Below are positions 1 through 9,037 of a stretch of 62,223 bases of DNA, one piece after another. The stretch spans positions 1-62,223 of the forward strand of contig JAJZVU010000020.1 in the NCBI GenBank assembly GCA_021845505.1, in the 5' to 3' direction. The translations under genes were made by a program, and so were the position numbers. Each line of letters opens with the position of its first letter. Positions within the stretch are counted from its first letter, which is position 1. The DNA comes from Pseudomonadota bacterium (lineage in GTDB: Bacteria; Pseudomonadota; Gammaproteobacteria; Burkholderiales; Burkholderiaceae_C). The notes under the pieces are model-generated. The model made no database searches, was not told the DNA's origin, and saw nothing but the letters and a program-made list of their open reading frames with translations.

Positions 1-663
1 TGGGAGATCTACGCCGAGCAGAACGGCGGCGCGCTGTTCCGCGACCTGGCGCGCTACGGCATCCGCGAGCCCAAGGGCTGGAAGGACGCCTGCGAGGCCA
101 AGGACCACATCAGCCACCAGGCCTGGGGCACCTTCTACAACTACGCCGCGGCCGCGCCGTTCCACACCTGGATCCCGCGCGAGGACGAGATGGAATGGCT
201 CTCCCAGCAGTATCCCGACAGCTTCGACAAGCTGTACCGGCCGCGGCTGGAGTACTGGAAGGAGCAGGCCCAGCACAACAACCGCTTCTACAACAAGACG
301 CTGCCGATGCTGTGCACGACCTGCCAGATCCCGATGCTGTTCACCGAGCCCGGCGACGCGACCAAGATCTGCTACCGCGAAAGCGACTTCGGCGGCGACA
401 AGTACCACTTCTGCAGCGATCACTGCAAGGAGATCTTCGACCACGAGCCGCAGAAGTACATCCAGTCGTGGCTCCCGGTCCATCAGATCTACCAGGGCCA
501 CTGCTTCAAGCCGGGAACCGACCCCACTCGCGAGGGCTTCGACCCGCTGCTCGCGGTGCTGGATTACTACGAACTCGCGGTGGGGCGCGACAACTTCGAC
601 TTCGAGGGGTCGGAGGACCAGAAGAACTTCGCCCATTGGCGCGGCCAGGCGCAAAGCGTCTGA
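1..663 (+). CDS. dmpN: Phenol hydroxylase large (P3, alpha) subunit, 3' part
   Basis: The frame is open from base 1 and encodes the last 220 residues of the oxygenase alpha subunit of a multicomponent phenol hydroxylase, which hydroxylates phenol to catechol. The diiron ligands would lie upstream of the window. Visible here is the C-terminal cysteine cluster CTTC (local residues 105 and 108) and FCSDHC (138 and 142). In this family such residues form a structural zinc site. The internal Met at 190 is not the start, because homologous sequence (WEIYAEQNGG...) continues to the window edge. The next gene, the P4 subunit, follows 46 bases later, matching the dmpKLMNOP order. Confidence 0.93.
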   Translation, partial: WEIYAEQNGGALFRDLARYGIREPKGWKDACEAKDHISHQAWGTFYNYAAAAPFHTWIPREDEMEWLSQQYPDSFDKLYRPRLEYWKEQAQHNNRFYNKTLPMLCTTCQIPMLFTEPGDATKICYRESDFGGDKYHFCSDHCKEIFDHEPQKYIQSWLPVHQIYQGHCFKPGTDPTREGFDPLLAVLDYYELAVGRDNFDFEGSEDQKNFAHWRGQAQSV

Positions 664-709
664 GCGGCGATCTCCCCTACCCCGTGACCCTTTCCACCAG
701 GAGACAACG

Positions 710-1066
710 ATGAGCGTAGCTGCCGTCGCCCCCTACGAACTGCCCGCCCGCGACACGGTGGACAAGTTCCCCGCCCCGCTGCTGTACATCGGCTGGGAAG
801 ACCACCTGCTGTTCTGCGCCCCGTTCTGCCTGCCGCTGCCGCCGGACATGCCGTTCGGCGCGCTGGCCACCCAGGTGCTGCCGGGTATCTACGGCTACCA
901 CCCGGACTTCGCCCGCATCGACTGGCAGAAGGTGCAGTGGCTCAAGTCGGGCAAGCCCTTCTCGCCCGACCCGGCGAAGTCGCTGGCCGAGAACGGGCTG
1001 CGCCACAAGGACGTGATCCGCTTCCGCACCCCGGGCCTGAACGGCATCCAGGGTTCCTGCAGCTGA
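710..1066 (+). CDS. dmpO: Phenol hydroxylase P4 subunit
   Basis: A 118-residue protein with the full-length pattern of the DmpO/PhhO component, the small subunit that completes the alpha-beta-gamma oxygenase of phenol hydroxylase. Recognisable stretches are KFPAPLLYIGWEDHLLFCAP near residue 20 and the C-terminal GLNGIQGSCS. A good ribosome binding site (AGGAG, spacing about 6) precedes the ATG. It sits between the alpha subunit and the reductase component, as in other dmp-type operons. Length equals the family norm. No cofactor site is expected in this subunit. Confidence 0.92.
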   Translation: MSVAAVAPYELPARDTVDKFPAPLLYIGWEDHLLFCAPFCLPLPPDMPFGALATQVLPGIYGYHPDFARIDWQKVQWLKSGKPFSPDPAKSLAENGLRHKDVIRFRTPGLNGIQGSCS

Positions 1067-1116
1067 GGACTGGCCGGCGGCGCCCTCGCGGGCGCCGCCG
1101 CGCCGGGAACACCACC

Positions 1117-2178
1117 ATGAGCTTCCAACTGACCATCGAACCCCTGGGCGCGACCATCGAGGTCGAGGACGGCCAGACCATGCTCGACGCCGCGCTGCGC
1201 AACGGCATCTACCTGCCGCACGCCTGCTGCCACGGCCTTTGCGGAACCTGCAAGGTGCAGGTGCAGAGCGGGGAGATCGACATCGGCGAAGCCAACCCCT
1301 TCGCCTTGATGGATTTCGAGCGCGACGAGGGCAAGGCGCTGGCCTGCTGCGCCACGCTGCAGGGCGACACGACCATCGAGGCCGACATCGACGAGGAGCC
1401 CGACGCGCTGGTGATCCCGGTACGCGACTTCGCCGCCGAGGTCGTTCGCATCGAGGACCTGACACCCACCATCCGCGCCATCTGGCTGCGGCTGGACAAG
1501 GCGCTGCAGTTCCAGGCCGGCCAGTACGTGCAGCTGGAAATCCCCGGCCTCGGCCAGAGCCGCGCGTTCTCCATCGCCAACGCGCCGCACGAGGTCGAGG
1601 CCAGCGGATGCATCGAGATCAACGTGCGGCGGGTTCCCGGCGGCCAGGGCACCGGCTACCTGCACGAGCAGCTGCAGACCGGGCAGCGGCTGCGGCTGTC
1701 CGGCCCCTACGGCCGGTTCTTCGTGCGGCGCTCGGCGCAGCGCCCGCTGCTGTTCATGGCCGGCGGTTCCGGACTGTCGAGCCCGCGCTCGATGATCCTG
1801 GACCTGCTGCACCAGGGCTGCGAGCTGCCGATCACCCTGGTCTACGGCCAGCGCAGCGCGGCGGAGCTCTACTACGACCGCGAGTTCCGCGAACTGGCCG
1901 CGCGCCACGCCAATTTCCACTACCTGCCGGCGCTGTCGGAACCGTCGCCCGGCGGCGCGGACGTGGCGCAGGGCATGGTGCACGAAGTGGCCAAGTCGCA
2001 CTTCGCCGGCGACTTCTCGCAGCAAAGCGCCTACCTGTGCGGCCCTCCCCTGATGATCGACGCCTGCATCAACGCGCTGATGCAGGGAAGGCTGTACGAG
2101 GCGAATATCTACCACGAGAAATTCATCTCGGCGGCCGACGCCCAACAAGTGCGCAGCCCGCTGTTCAAGAGGATCTGA
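1117..2178 (+). CDS. dmpP: Phenol hydroxylase P5 reductase (2Fe-2S, FAD)
   Basis: This 353-residue protein passes electrons from NAD(P)H to the hydroxylase. The N-terminal plant-type ferredoxin domain has C37-X4-C42-X2-C45 and a fourth Cys at 77 or 78. It is followed by a flavin domain (RAFSIANAP) and a nucleotide-binding domain (GGSGLSSP). The open frame extends upstream to 937, but that stretch overlaps dmpO and has no homology. ATG 1117 gives the exact family length and the expected start MSFQLTIEP. A hairpin-like GGCGCCCTCGCGGGCGCC lies in the 50-base gap after dmpO. Confidence 0.94.
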   Translation: MSFQLTIEPLGATIEVEDGQTMLDAALRNGIYLPHACCHGLCGTCKVQVQSGEIDIGEANPFALMDFERDEGKALACCATLQGDTTIEADIDEEPDALVIPVRDFAAEVVRIEDLTPTIRAIWLRLDKALQFQAGQYVQLEIPGLGQSRAFSIANAPHEVEASGCIEINVRRVPGGQGTGYLHEQLQTGQRLRLSGPYGRFFVRRSAQRPLLFMAGGSGLSSPRSMILDLLHQGCELPITLVYGQRSAAELYYDREFRELAARHANFHYLPALSEPSPGGADVAQGMVHEVAKSHFAGDFSQQSAYLCGPPLMIDACINALMQGRLYEANIYHEKFISAADAQQVRSPLFKRI

Positions 2179-2179
2179 C

Positions 2180-2539
2180 ATGAGCCAGGCAGCCGCCAGC
2201 AAGCTGCAGGTCACCATCCGCCAGACCGGGGAGTCCTTCGCGTGCCGCGACGACCAGTCGGTGCTGGCGGCGATGGCCTCCACCGGGCGCCGGGGCATTC
2301 CGGTGGGCTGCCTGGGCGGGGGCTGCGGGGTGTGCAAGATCCGCCTGCTCAGCGGGCAGGTGAGCAGGCTCGGCCCGGTCAGCCGGGCGCATGTCACGAG
2401 CGACGAGGAGGGCCAGGGCTACACGCTGGCCTGCCGCGTGGCGCCTTGCAGCGAACTCGAGGTGGAGGTCGCGGGCAAGTTCTGCAAGCCGTTTTTCAAG
2501 GGATTCGGCAGTGGCGCGAATCCGGTTTCCCCCAAGTAA
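2180..2539 (+). CDS. dmpQ: XylT-type [2Fe-2S] ferredoxin
   Basis: A 119-residue ferredoxin with C44-X4-C49-X2-C52 and C85, the plant-type cluster pattern. In meta pathways this protein reduces the active-site iron of catechol 2,3-dioxygenase back to Fe(II) after oxidative inactivation, and its gene normally lies just upstream of the dioxygenase, as here. The start codon is one base after the dmpP stop, which suggests translational coupling. It is unlikely to serve the hydroxylase itself because dmpP carries its own ferredoxin domain. Confidence 0.92.
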   Translation: MSQAAASKLQVTIRQTGESFACRDDQSVLAAMASTGRRGIPVGCLGGGCGVCKIRLLSGQVSRLGPVSRAHVTSDEEGQGYTLACRVAPCSELEVEVAGKFCKPFFKGFGSGANPVSPK

Positions 2540-2552
2540 CCACGACGAGGAG

Positions 2553-3503
2553 ATGAACATGGGTGTGATGCGAATCGGCCATGCCAGCCTGAAGGTGATG
2601 GACATGGCAGCCGCCCTCAAGCACTACGAGAAGGTGCTGGGGATGAAGAAGACCATGGAGGACAACAAGGGCAACGTGTACCTGAAGTGCTGGGACGAGT
2701 GGGACAAGTACTCGCTGGTGCTGACCCCGGCCGAGGAGGCCGGGCTGAACCACGTGGCCTACAAGGTCGAGCATGACTCCGACCTGGACGCGCTGCAAAA
2801 GCGCATCGAGGCCTACGGCATCAAGACCGCGGTGCTGCCCGAGGGCACGCTGCCGTCGACCGGGCGCATGCTGCAGTTCAACCTGCCCAGCGGGCACGAG
2901 ATGCGGCTGTACGCGATGAAGGAGAAGGTCGGCACCGACGTCGGCTCGACCAACCCCGACCCCTGGCCCGACGACATCCGCGGCGCCGGCGCGCACTGGC
3001 TCGACCACTGCCTGCTGATGTGCGAGATGAACCCCGAGGCGGGGATCAACAAGGTGGCCGAGAACACCGAGTTCATGTCCAAGGTGCTGGACTTCTACCT
3101 GGCCGAGCAGGTCATGGTGGGCCCGGGCAACTCCATCCAGGCGGCGACCTGGATGTTCCGCACCTCCACCCCGCACGACATCGCCTTCGTCGCCGGCCCG
3201 CGCATGGGGCTGCACCACATCGCGTTCTTCCTCGATTCGTGGGACGACGTGCTGAAGGCGGCCGACGTGATGGCCAAGAACAAGACCCGCATCGACGTCG
3301 CGCCCACCCGGCACGGCATCACCCGCGGCACCACCATCTACTTCTTCGACCCCAGCGGCAACCGCAACGAGACCTTCGCGGGCCTGGGCTACATGGCGCA
3401 GCCCGACCGGCCGGTGACCACGTGGACCGAGGACCACCTGGGCAGCGGCATCTTCTACCACACCGGGGAGCTGGTGCCCTCCTTCACCGAGGTCTACACC
3501 TGA
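2553..3503 (+). CDS. dmpB: Catechol 2,3-dioxygenase (extradiol)
   Basis: A 316-residue type I extradiol dioxygenase that opens catechol to 2-hydroxymuconic semialdehyde. Two vicinal-oxygen-chelate modules are visible. The Fe(II) ligands are His152 (LDHCLL), His222 (GLHHIAFF) and Glu273 (GNRNETF), in line with XylE H153, H214 and E265. The start is ambiguous: ATG 2553 gives MNMGVMR, matching XylE MNKGVMR, but the GAGGAG motif abuts it directly and fits better with the ATG at 2559 (spacing 6). The frame upstream to 2391 overlaps dmpQ and is a shadow. Confidence 0.95.
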   Translation: MNMGVMRIGHASLKVMDMAAALKHYEKVLGMKKTMEDNKGNVYLKCWDEWDKYSLVLTPAEEAGLNHVAYKVEHDSDLDALQKRIEAYGIKTAVLPEGTLPSTGRMLQFNLPSGHEMRLYAMKEKVGTDVGSTNPDPWPDDIRGAGAHWLDHCLLMCEMNPEAGINKVAENTEFMSKVLDFYLAEQVMVGPGNSIQAATWMFRTSTPHDIAFVAGPRMGLHHIAFFLDSWDDVLKAADVMAKNKTRIDVAPTRHGITRGTTIYFFDPSGNRNETFAGLGYMAQPDRPVTTWTEDHLGSGIFYHTGELVPSFTEVYT

Positions 3504-3982
3504 TGGCTGCCGGCAGCCAGGCCCAGGCTGGCGCCGCCGCCGGCGCCAGCGTGCAGCAGCGGGTCGTCGACTGGCCCGCCGCGGCGCGCGCCGTGCAGGC
3601 CGCGGCGCGGCACGCGGCGCAGCTGGGCGTGCAGGTCAACGTCGCGGTGGTCGATTGCGGCGGCAACCTGGCGGCGTTCCTGCGCATGCCGGGGGCTCCG
3701 CTGCACTCCATCGACATCGCGATCGACAAGGCCTACACCGCGGCCAGCTTCGGCCTGCCCACCGGCGCCTGGACCGACGCGCTGCAGCAGCATTCGCCGG
3801 CGGTGCGCCAGGGACTGCCGCTGCGCCCGCGCTTCGTCGCCTTCGGCGGCGGGCTGCCGCTGCTCGAAGGCGGCCAGCGCATCGGCGGCATCGGCGTGTC
3901 CGGCGGCAGCGAGCAGCAGGACGAGGCCTGCGCGCAGGCCGGCTGCCAGGCGCTGGCGCAGGCGTCCGAGGCCGCGCCCTAG
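3503..3982 (+). CDS. HbpS/GlcG-like (DUF336) protein inside the meta operon
   Basis: A 159-residue protein of the GlcG/HbpS (DUF336, heme-binding-protein-like) family. Typical stretches are VNVAVVDCGGNLAAFLRMPGAP, the SIDIAIDKAYTAASFG helix and the C-terminal GGIGVSGGSEQQDEACA. It overlaps the dmpB stop by one base (TGATG), so translation is probably coupled. Family members bind heme or small ligands, and some are found in aromatic and glycolate operons with unknown roles. A part in protecting or reactivating the iron dioxygenase, or in handling an unstable intermediate, would fit the position but is inference. Confidence 0.85.
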   Translation: MAAGSQAQAGAAAGASVQQRVVDWPAAARAVQAAARHAAQLGVQVNVAVVDCGGNLAAFLRMPGAPLHSIDIAIDKAYTAASFGLPTGAWTDALQQHSPAVRQGLPLRPRFVAFGGGLPLLEGGQRIGGIGVSGGSEQQDEACAQAGCQALAQASEAAP

Positions 3983-4009
3983 TCCGTCTTCCAACTCCAC
4001 CCATCCATC

Positions 4010-5515
4010 ATGCTGATCACCGAACCCCAAGCCCCGGCGCGCAGCAGCGCCGGCACCGACGCGCTGCAGATCGACCACTTCATCAACGGCACGGCGGTCG
4101 CCTCGGCGCGCCGATTCGACAAGCGCTCGCCGCTGGACGGGCGGCTGCTGGCGCGCGTGGCCGAGGCCACGCGCGAGCAGGTCGACAGCGCGGTGCGCGC
4201 CGCGCGCGCGGCGCTCGGGGGCCCGTGGGGAACCCTGACCGTGGCGCAGCGGGTCGACCTGCTGTACGCGGTGGCCGATGGAATCAACCGGCGCTTCGAC
4301 GACTTCCTGGCCGCCGAGGTGGCCGACACCGGCAAGCCGATGAGCCTGGCGCGCCACGTGGACATCCCGCGCGGGGCTGCGAACTTCAAGATCTTCGCCG
4401 ACGTGGTGAAGAACGTGCCGACCGAATTCTTCGAGATGTCCACCCCCGACGGGCTGGGGGCGATCAACTACGCGCTGCGCCGCCCGGTGGGCGTGGTCGG
4501 CGTGATCTGCCCGTGGAACCTGCCGCTGCTGCTGATGACCTGGAAGGTGGGCCCGGCGCTGGCCTGCGGCAACACCGTGGTGGTCAAGCCCTCGGAGGAG
4601 ACGCCGCAGACCGCCACGCTGCTGGGCGAGGTGATGAACGCGGCCGGGGTTCCGGCCGGGGTGTACAACGTGGTGCACGGCTTCGGGCCGGGTTCGGCCG
4701 GCGAGTTCCTCACCAGCCACCCCGGGGTCAACGCCATCACCTTCACCGGCGAGACCCGCACCGGCGAGGTGATCATGAAGGCCGCCGCCACCGGCGCGCG
4801 CCCGGTGAGCCTGGAGATGGGGGGCAAGAACGCCGCGGTGGTGTTCGAGGACTGCGACTTCGACGCCGCCATCGAGGGCACGCTGCGCTCGTGCTTCGCC
4901 AACTGCGGCCAGGTCTGCCTGGGCACCGAGAGGGTGTACGTGCAGCGCCCGCTCTTCGATCGCTTCGTGCAGGCCCTGCGGCGCGGGGCCGAGGCCATGC
5001 GGCTCGGGCGCCCCGAGGACCCGGCCACCGCGATGGGCCCGCTGATCAGCCAGGAGCACCGCGACAAGGTGCTGTCGTACTACCGCAAGGCGGCCGAGCT
5101 GGGCGCCGTCGTGGTCACCGGAGGCGGCGTGCCCGACATGCCGGCGGATCTGGCCGGCGGCGCCTGGGTGCAGCCCACGCTGTGGACCGGGCTGGGCGAC
5201 GACTCGCCGATCGCCCGCGAGGAGATCTTCGGCCCCTGCGCGCTGCTCATGCCCTTCGACACCGAGGAGGAAGTGCTGCGCCGGGTCAACGACAACGCCT
5301 ACGGGCTGGCCACCGCCATCTGGACGCGCGACCTGCAGCGCGCGCACCGCGTGGCCGCCGCCATCGAGGTGGGAATCGCCTGGGTCAACTCCTGGTTCCT
5401 GCGCGACCTGCGCACCCCCTTCGGCGGCGCCAAGCAGTCGGGAATCGGGCGCGAGGGCGGCGTGCACTCGCTGGAGTTCTACACCGAACTGAAGAACGTC
5501 TGCATCAAGCTGTGA
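4010..5515 (+). CDS. dmpC: 2-hydroxymuconic semialdehyde dehydrogenase
   Basis: A 501-residue aldehyde dehydrogenase that oxidises 2-hydroxymuconic semialdehyde to 4-oxalocrotonate with NAD+, opening the oxalocrotonate branch. The general base Glu269 (SLEMGGKN) and nucleophile Cys303 (FANCGQVCLG) are present, as is the coenzyme motif around FTGETRTGEV. It is about 15 residues longer than DmpC/XylG because of an N-terminal extension before IDHFINGT. No strong ribosome site precedes ATG 4010, so a start further in cannot be ruled out. It lies 27 bases after the HbpS-like gene. Confidence 0.93.
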   Translation: MLITEPQAPARSSAGTDALQIDHFINGTAVASARRFDKRSPLDGRLLARVAEATREQVDSAVRAARAALGGPWGTLTVAQRVDLLYAVADGINRRFDDFLAAEVADTGKPMSLARHVDIPRGAANFKIFADVVKNVPTEFFEMSTPDGLGAINYALRRPVGVVGVICPWNLPLLLMTWKVGPALACGNTVVVKPSEETPQTATLLGEVMNAAGVPAGVYNVVHGFGPGSAGEFLTSHPGVNAITFTGETRTGEVIMKAAATGARPVSLEMGGKNAAVVFEDCDFDAAIEGTLRSCFANCGQVCLGTERVYVQRPLFDRFVQALRRGAEAMRLGRPEDPATAMGPLISQEHRDKVLSYYRKAAELGAVVVTGGGVPDMPADLAGGAWVQPTLWTGLGDDSPIAREEIFGPCALLMPFDTEEEVLRRVNDNAYGLATAIWTRDLQRAHRVAAAIEVGIAWVNSWFLRDLRTPFGGAKQSGIGREGGVHSLEFYTELKNVCIKL

Positions 5516-5543
5516 AAACCAGCGACGCCAGGAGCCACGCACG

Positions 5544-6422
5544 ATGAGCGCAGCGCAGCAGGCCGCACCGGCCAACCCCGAGATCGCCCGCGAAGTCGTC
5601 GCGGCGGGGATCCGCACCAACTACCACGACGTCGGCGAGGGCCCGCCGGTGCTGCTGATCCACGGCTCGGGACCCGGCGTGTCGGCGTGGGCCAACTGGC
5701 GGCTGCTGCTGCCCGAGCTGTCGCGCCAGGCGCGCGTGCTCGCGCCGGACATGGCGGGCTTCGGCTTCACCGAGCGCCGTGCCGGCCAGCGCTACGACAT
5801 GCCGACCTGGGTCGCGCAGGCGGTCGGGCTGCTCGACGCGCTGTCCATCGAGCGCTGCGACCTCGTCGGCAACTCCTTCGGCGGCGCGCTGGCGCTGGCG
5901 CTGGCGATCGCCCACCCGCAGCGCGTGCGCAGGCTGGTGCTGATGGGCAGCGTGGGAGTGCCCTTCGACATCACCCCCGGGCTGGATGCGGTCTGGGGCT
6001 ACCAGCCGTCGCTGGCGCGCATGCGCGAGCTGCTGGACATCTTCGCCTGGGACCGCTCGCTGGTCAACGACGAGCTGGCTCAGCTGCGCTACGCCGCCAG
6101 CATCCGGCCGGGTTTCCAGGAGTCCTTCGCCGCGATGTTCCCGGCGCCCCGCCAGCGCTGGGTCGACGCGATGGCCAGCCGCGAGAGCGACATCCGCTCG
6201 CTGCCCCACCAGACGCTGGTGGTGCATGGGCGCGAGGACCGGGTGATCCCGCTGTCGACCTCGCTGACCCTGGCGTCGTGGATCCCGCGCGCCCAGCTGC
6301 ACGTCTACGGGCAGTGCGGACACTGGACGCAGATCGAGCACGCGCAGCGCTTCGCTCGCCTCGTCGGAGACTTCTTTGCCGAGGCGGCTGCCGACGAGCC
6401 GGCGCCCCTGTCGAGGACCTGA
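5544..6422 (+). CDS. dmpD: 2-hydroxymuconic semialdehyde hydrolase
   Basis: A 292-residue alpha/beta hydrolase of the DmpD/XylF meta-cleavage-product group. It splits the ring-fission product to 2-hydroxypenta-2,4-dienoate and a carboxylate (formate from unsubstituted catechol). The catalytic triad is Ser111 (GNSFGG), Asp232 (HGREDRVIP) and His260 (GQCGHW). The oxyanion region LLIHGSGPG is typical. It starts 28 bases after dmpC. Having both this and the dehydrogenase gives the operon the two parallel routes known from dmp and xyl clusters. Confidence 0.93.
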   Translation: MSAAQQAAPANPEIAREVVAAGIRTNYHDVGEGPPVLLIHGSGPGVSAWANWRLLLPELSRQARVLAPDMAGFGFTERRAGQRYDMPTWVAQAVGLLDALSIERCDLVGNSFGGALALALAIAHPQRVRRLVLMGSVGVPFDITPGLDAVWGYQPSLARMRELLDIFAWDRSLVNDELAQLRYAASIRPGFQESFAAMFPAPRQRWVDAMASRESDIRSLPHQTLVVHGREDRVIPLSTSLTLASWIPRAQLHVYGQCGHWTQIEHAQRFARLVGDFFAEAAADEPAPLSRT

Positions 6423-6426
6423 TTCC

Positions 6427-7209
6427 ATGCAACAACCCCTGATCGAAACCCTGGGCGACGAGCTCTACGACGCGCTGCGCGCGGGCAAGGTACTCGAGCC
6501 GCTGAGCTCGCGCCACCCCGACATCACCATCGAGGACGCCTATGCGGTGCAGCAGCGCATGATCGCGCGCCGGCTGGGGGCCGGCGAGACCGTGGTGGGC
6601 AAGAAGATCGGCGTGACGTCGAAGGCGGTGATGGACATGCTGGGGGTGTACCAGCCGGACTTCGGCTGGCTGCTCTCGGGCATGGTGTTCGACGACGGCA
6701 GCACCATCGAGCGCTCCAGGCTGATCCAGCCCAAGGCCGAGGGGGAGATCGCCTTCGTGCTCAAGCACGCGCTGCGCGGCCCCGGGGTCAGCGCGGCGCA
6801 GGTGCTGGCGGCCACCGAATACGTCATGCCCTGCTTCGAGATCGTCGACTCGCGCATCCGCGACTGGAAGATCCGCATCCAGGACACGGTGGCCGACAAC
6901 GCCTCGTGCGGGGTGTTCGTGCTGGGCGACCGCGCGGTGAGCCCTCGCGAGGTGGACCTGACCAGCTGCGGCATGGTGCTGGAGAAGAACGGCGAGGTGT
7001 TCGCAACAGGTGCCGGCGCCGCCGCGCTGGGCTCGCCGCTGAACGCGGTGGCCTGGCTGGCCAACACCCTGGGGCGGCTGGGCATCGGCCTGGAAGCCGG
7101 GGAAGTGATCCTGTCGGGGGCGCTGGCGGCGATGGCGCCGATCGCCGCGGGGGACCATTTCCGGGTGAGCATCGGCGGCATCGGGTCGTGCGCGGTGCGC
7201 TTTGCCTGA
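6427..7209 (+). CDS. dmpE: 2-oxopent-4-enoate hydratase
   Basis: A 260-residue member of the hydratase/decarboxylase (FAH-like) family, almost exactly the length of DmpE. It hydrates 2-hydroxypenta-2,4-dienoate to 4-hydroxy-2-oxovalerate. Metal-site acidic residues lie in QPKAEGEIAFVL and CFEIVDSRI. It is a paralogue of the decarboxylase gene at 10081 in the same operon, and the two proteins normally form a complex. The frame runs upstream to 6376 inside dmpD; ATG 6427, four bases past the dmpD stop, is the sensible start. Confidence 0.92.
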   Translation: MQQPLIETLGDELYDALRAGKVLEPLSSRHPDITIEDAYAVQQRMIARRLGAGETVVGKKIGVTSKAVMDMLGVYQPDFGWLLSGMVFDDGSTIERSRLIQPKAEGEIAFVLKHALRGPGVSAAQVLAATEYVMPCFEIVDSRIRDWKIRIQDTVADNASCGVFVLGDRAVSPREVDLTSCGMVLEKNGEVFATGAGAAALGSPLNAVAWLANTLGRLGIGLEAGEVILSGALAAMAPIAAGDHFRVSIGGIGSCAVRFA

Positions 7210-7219
7210 GGATCCGGCG

Positions 7220-8017
7220 ATGGACCTGCAATTGCGAGGCAAGCGCGCTCTGGTCACCGGATCGACCGCGGGAATCGGTCGCGCGATCGCCGGCGTGCTG
7301 GCCGCCGAAGGCGCGACGGTGCTGGTCAACGGCCGCTCGGCGGCGCGCGTGGACGCGACCATCGACGCGCTGCGCCGGGAGCTGGGCGGCACCGCCAGCC
7401 TGGTGGCCGCGCCGGCCGACCTCGCCAGCGCCGACGGCTGCGCCGGGTTGCTGCGCGCCCAGCCGGACATCGACATCCTGGTCAACAACCTGGGCATCTT
7501 CGAACCCAAGGCCTTCGAGCACATTCCCGATGCCGACTGGATGCGCATGTTCGAGGTCAACGTGATGAGCGGCGTGCGGCTGTCGCGCCACTACCTGCCG
7601 CGCATGAAGGCCGCGGGCTGGGGGCGCATCGTGTTCATTTCGAGCGAGTCCGGCCTGTGCCCGCCGGCCGAGATGGTGCATTACGGCATGAGCAAGACGG
7701 CGCAGATCGCCGTCGCGCGCGGCATCGCCGAGACCACCACCGGCACCGGCGTGACGGTCAACAGCGTGCTTCCCGGCCCCACCGGCACCGAGGGCGTGGC
7801 CGAGTTCTTCGGTCAGCTCGCCAGCCAGGCCGGGGTGTCGCGCGAGGACTTCGTCGAGCGCTTCTTCCGCGAGGCGCGGCCGACCTCGATCAACCGCCGG
7901 CTGGCCGAGCCGGCCGAGGTCGCCGCCGTGGTGGCCTTTGTCTGCAGCCCCCTGTCCAGCGCCATCAACGGCGCCGCGGTGCGCGCCGAGGGCGGAGTGG
8001 TGCGCTGCATCGGCTGA
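7220..8017 (+). CDS. SDR-family oxidoreductase in the meta operon
   Basis: A 265-residue classical short-chain dehydrogenase. It shows the nucleotide motif TGSTAGIG (about residues 14-21), NNLG in place of the usual NNAG, and the catalytic Ser...Tyr-X3-Lys (SSESG, then YGMSK). It lies between dmpE and dmpF, a place where the archetypal operons have no gene. Substrate is unknown; a keto or hydroxy acid from the lower pathway or an alcohol side product is possible. A TTG at 7202 could extend it by six residues but would overlap dmpE, so ATG 7220 is preferred. Confidence 0.85.
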   Translation: MDLQLRGKRALVTGSTAGIGRAIAGVLAAEGATVLVNGRSAARVDATIDALRRELGGTASLVAAPADLASADGCAGLLRAQPDIDILVNNLGIFEPKAFEHIPDADWMRMFEVNVMSGVRLSRHYLPRMKAAGWGRIVFISSESGLCPPAEMVHYGMSKTAQIAVARGIAETTTGTGVTVNSVLPGPTGTEGVAEFFGQLASQAGVSREDFVERFFREARPTSINRRLAEPAEVAAVVAFVCSPLSSAINGAAVRAEGGVVRCIG

Positions 8018-8080
8018 ATCGACGGATCGCCCGCGCATGGCCGGTCCCCTGCATACCCTGTTTTCCTGAAGGATGAGACG

Positions 8081-9001
8081 ATGAGCAAGAAGATCCGTTG
8101 TGCGCTGATCGGTCCGGGCAACATCGGCACCGATCTGCTGGCCAAGCTGATGCGCAGCCCGGTGCTCGAGCCGGTGTGGATGGTGGGAATCGACCCCACG
8201 TCGGACGGCCTGAAGAAGGCGCGCGAGCTGGGGCTGAAGACCACCGCGGAGGGGGTCGACGGCCTGCTGCCGCACGTGGCCGCCGACGGCATCCAGATCG
8301 CCTTCGACGCCACCAGCGCGTACGTGCACAAGGCCAACTCCGACAAGCTCAACGCGCTGGGGGTGATGATGGTCGACCTCACGCCGGCGGCCATCGGTCC
8401 GTACTGCGTTCCGCCGGTGAACCTGGCCGAGCACATCGGGCGCCGCGAGATGAACGTCAACATGGTCACCTGCGGCGGCCAGGCGACGATCCCGATGGTC
8501 TACGCGGTCTCGCGCGTGCAGCCTGTGGACTACGCGGAGATCGTGGCCACCGTGTCCTCGCGCTCGGCCGGCCCGGGAACGCGCAAGAACATCGACGAGT
8601 TCACCCGCACCACCTCGGGCGCGGTGGCCAAGGTGGGAGGCGCGCGCGAGGGCAAGGCCATCATCATCATCAACCCGGCCGAGCCGCCGCTGATCATGCG
8701 CGACACCGTGCACTGCCTGACCGCCGGCGAGCCCGACCAGGCGCGCATCCGCGAGTCGGTCGAGCGCATGGTCGCCGAGGTGCGCAAGTACGTTCCCGGC
8801 TACCGCGTGGTCAACGGCCCGGTGTTCGACGGCAAGCGGGTGTCGATCTACCTGGAGGTCGAGGGCCTGGGCGACTACCTGCCCAAGTACGCCGGCAACC
8901 TGGACATCATGACGGCCGCGGCAGCGCGCACCGCCGAGATGTTCGCCGAGGAACTGCTGGCCGGGCGCATCACCCTGGAGCCGGTGGCGATCGCCGCCTG
9001 A
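8081..9001 (+). CDS. dmpF: Acetaldehyde dehydrogenase (acylating)
   Basis: A 306-residue enzyme that converts acetaldehyde, NAD+ and CoA to acetyl-CoA. The N-terminal Rossmann motif is [10 protein letters not shown] and the thioester-forming nucleophile is Cys131 (MVTCGGQAT), close to Cys132 of DmpF. It forms a channelling complex with the aldolase encoded next, so toxic acetaldehyde does not escape. A gap of 63 bases separates it from the SDR gene, with a weak GATGAGACG stretch before the ATG. Confidence 0.95.
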   Translation: MSKKIRCALIGPGNIGTDLLAKLMRSPVLEPVWMVGIDPTSDGLKKARELGLKTTAEGVDGLLPHVAADGIQIAFDATSAYVHKANSDKLNALGVMMVDLTPAAIGPYCVPPVNLAEHIGRREMNVNMVTCGGQATIPMVYAVSRVQPVDYAEIVATVSSRSAGPGTRKNIDEFTRTTSGAVAKVGGAREGKAIIIINPAEPPLIMRDTVHCLTAGEPDQARIRESVERMVAEVRKYVPGYRVVNGPVFDGKRVSIYLEVEGLGDYLPKYAGNLDIMTAAAARTAEMFAEELLAGRITLEPVAIAA

Positions 9002-9037
9002 GCCCCCCACGGCCACCCCACACGCAAGGAAACGATC

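Noticed and set aside
895-2397. 500-codon open frame on the minus strand over dmpO-dmpQ, and similar very long antisense frames (for example 3494-5620 and 6824-9643)
   Set aside because: They mirror well-supported plus-strand genes, are rich in Arg, His, Ala and Gly as expected from high G+C, and show no recognisable domain.
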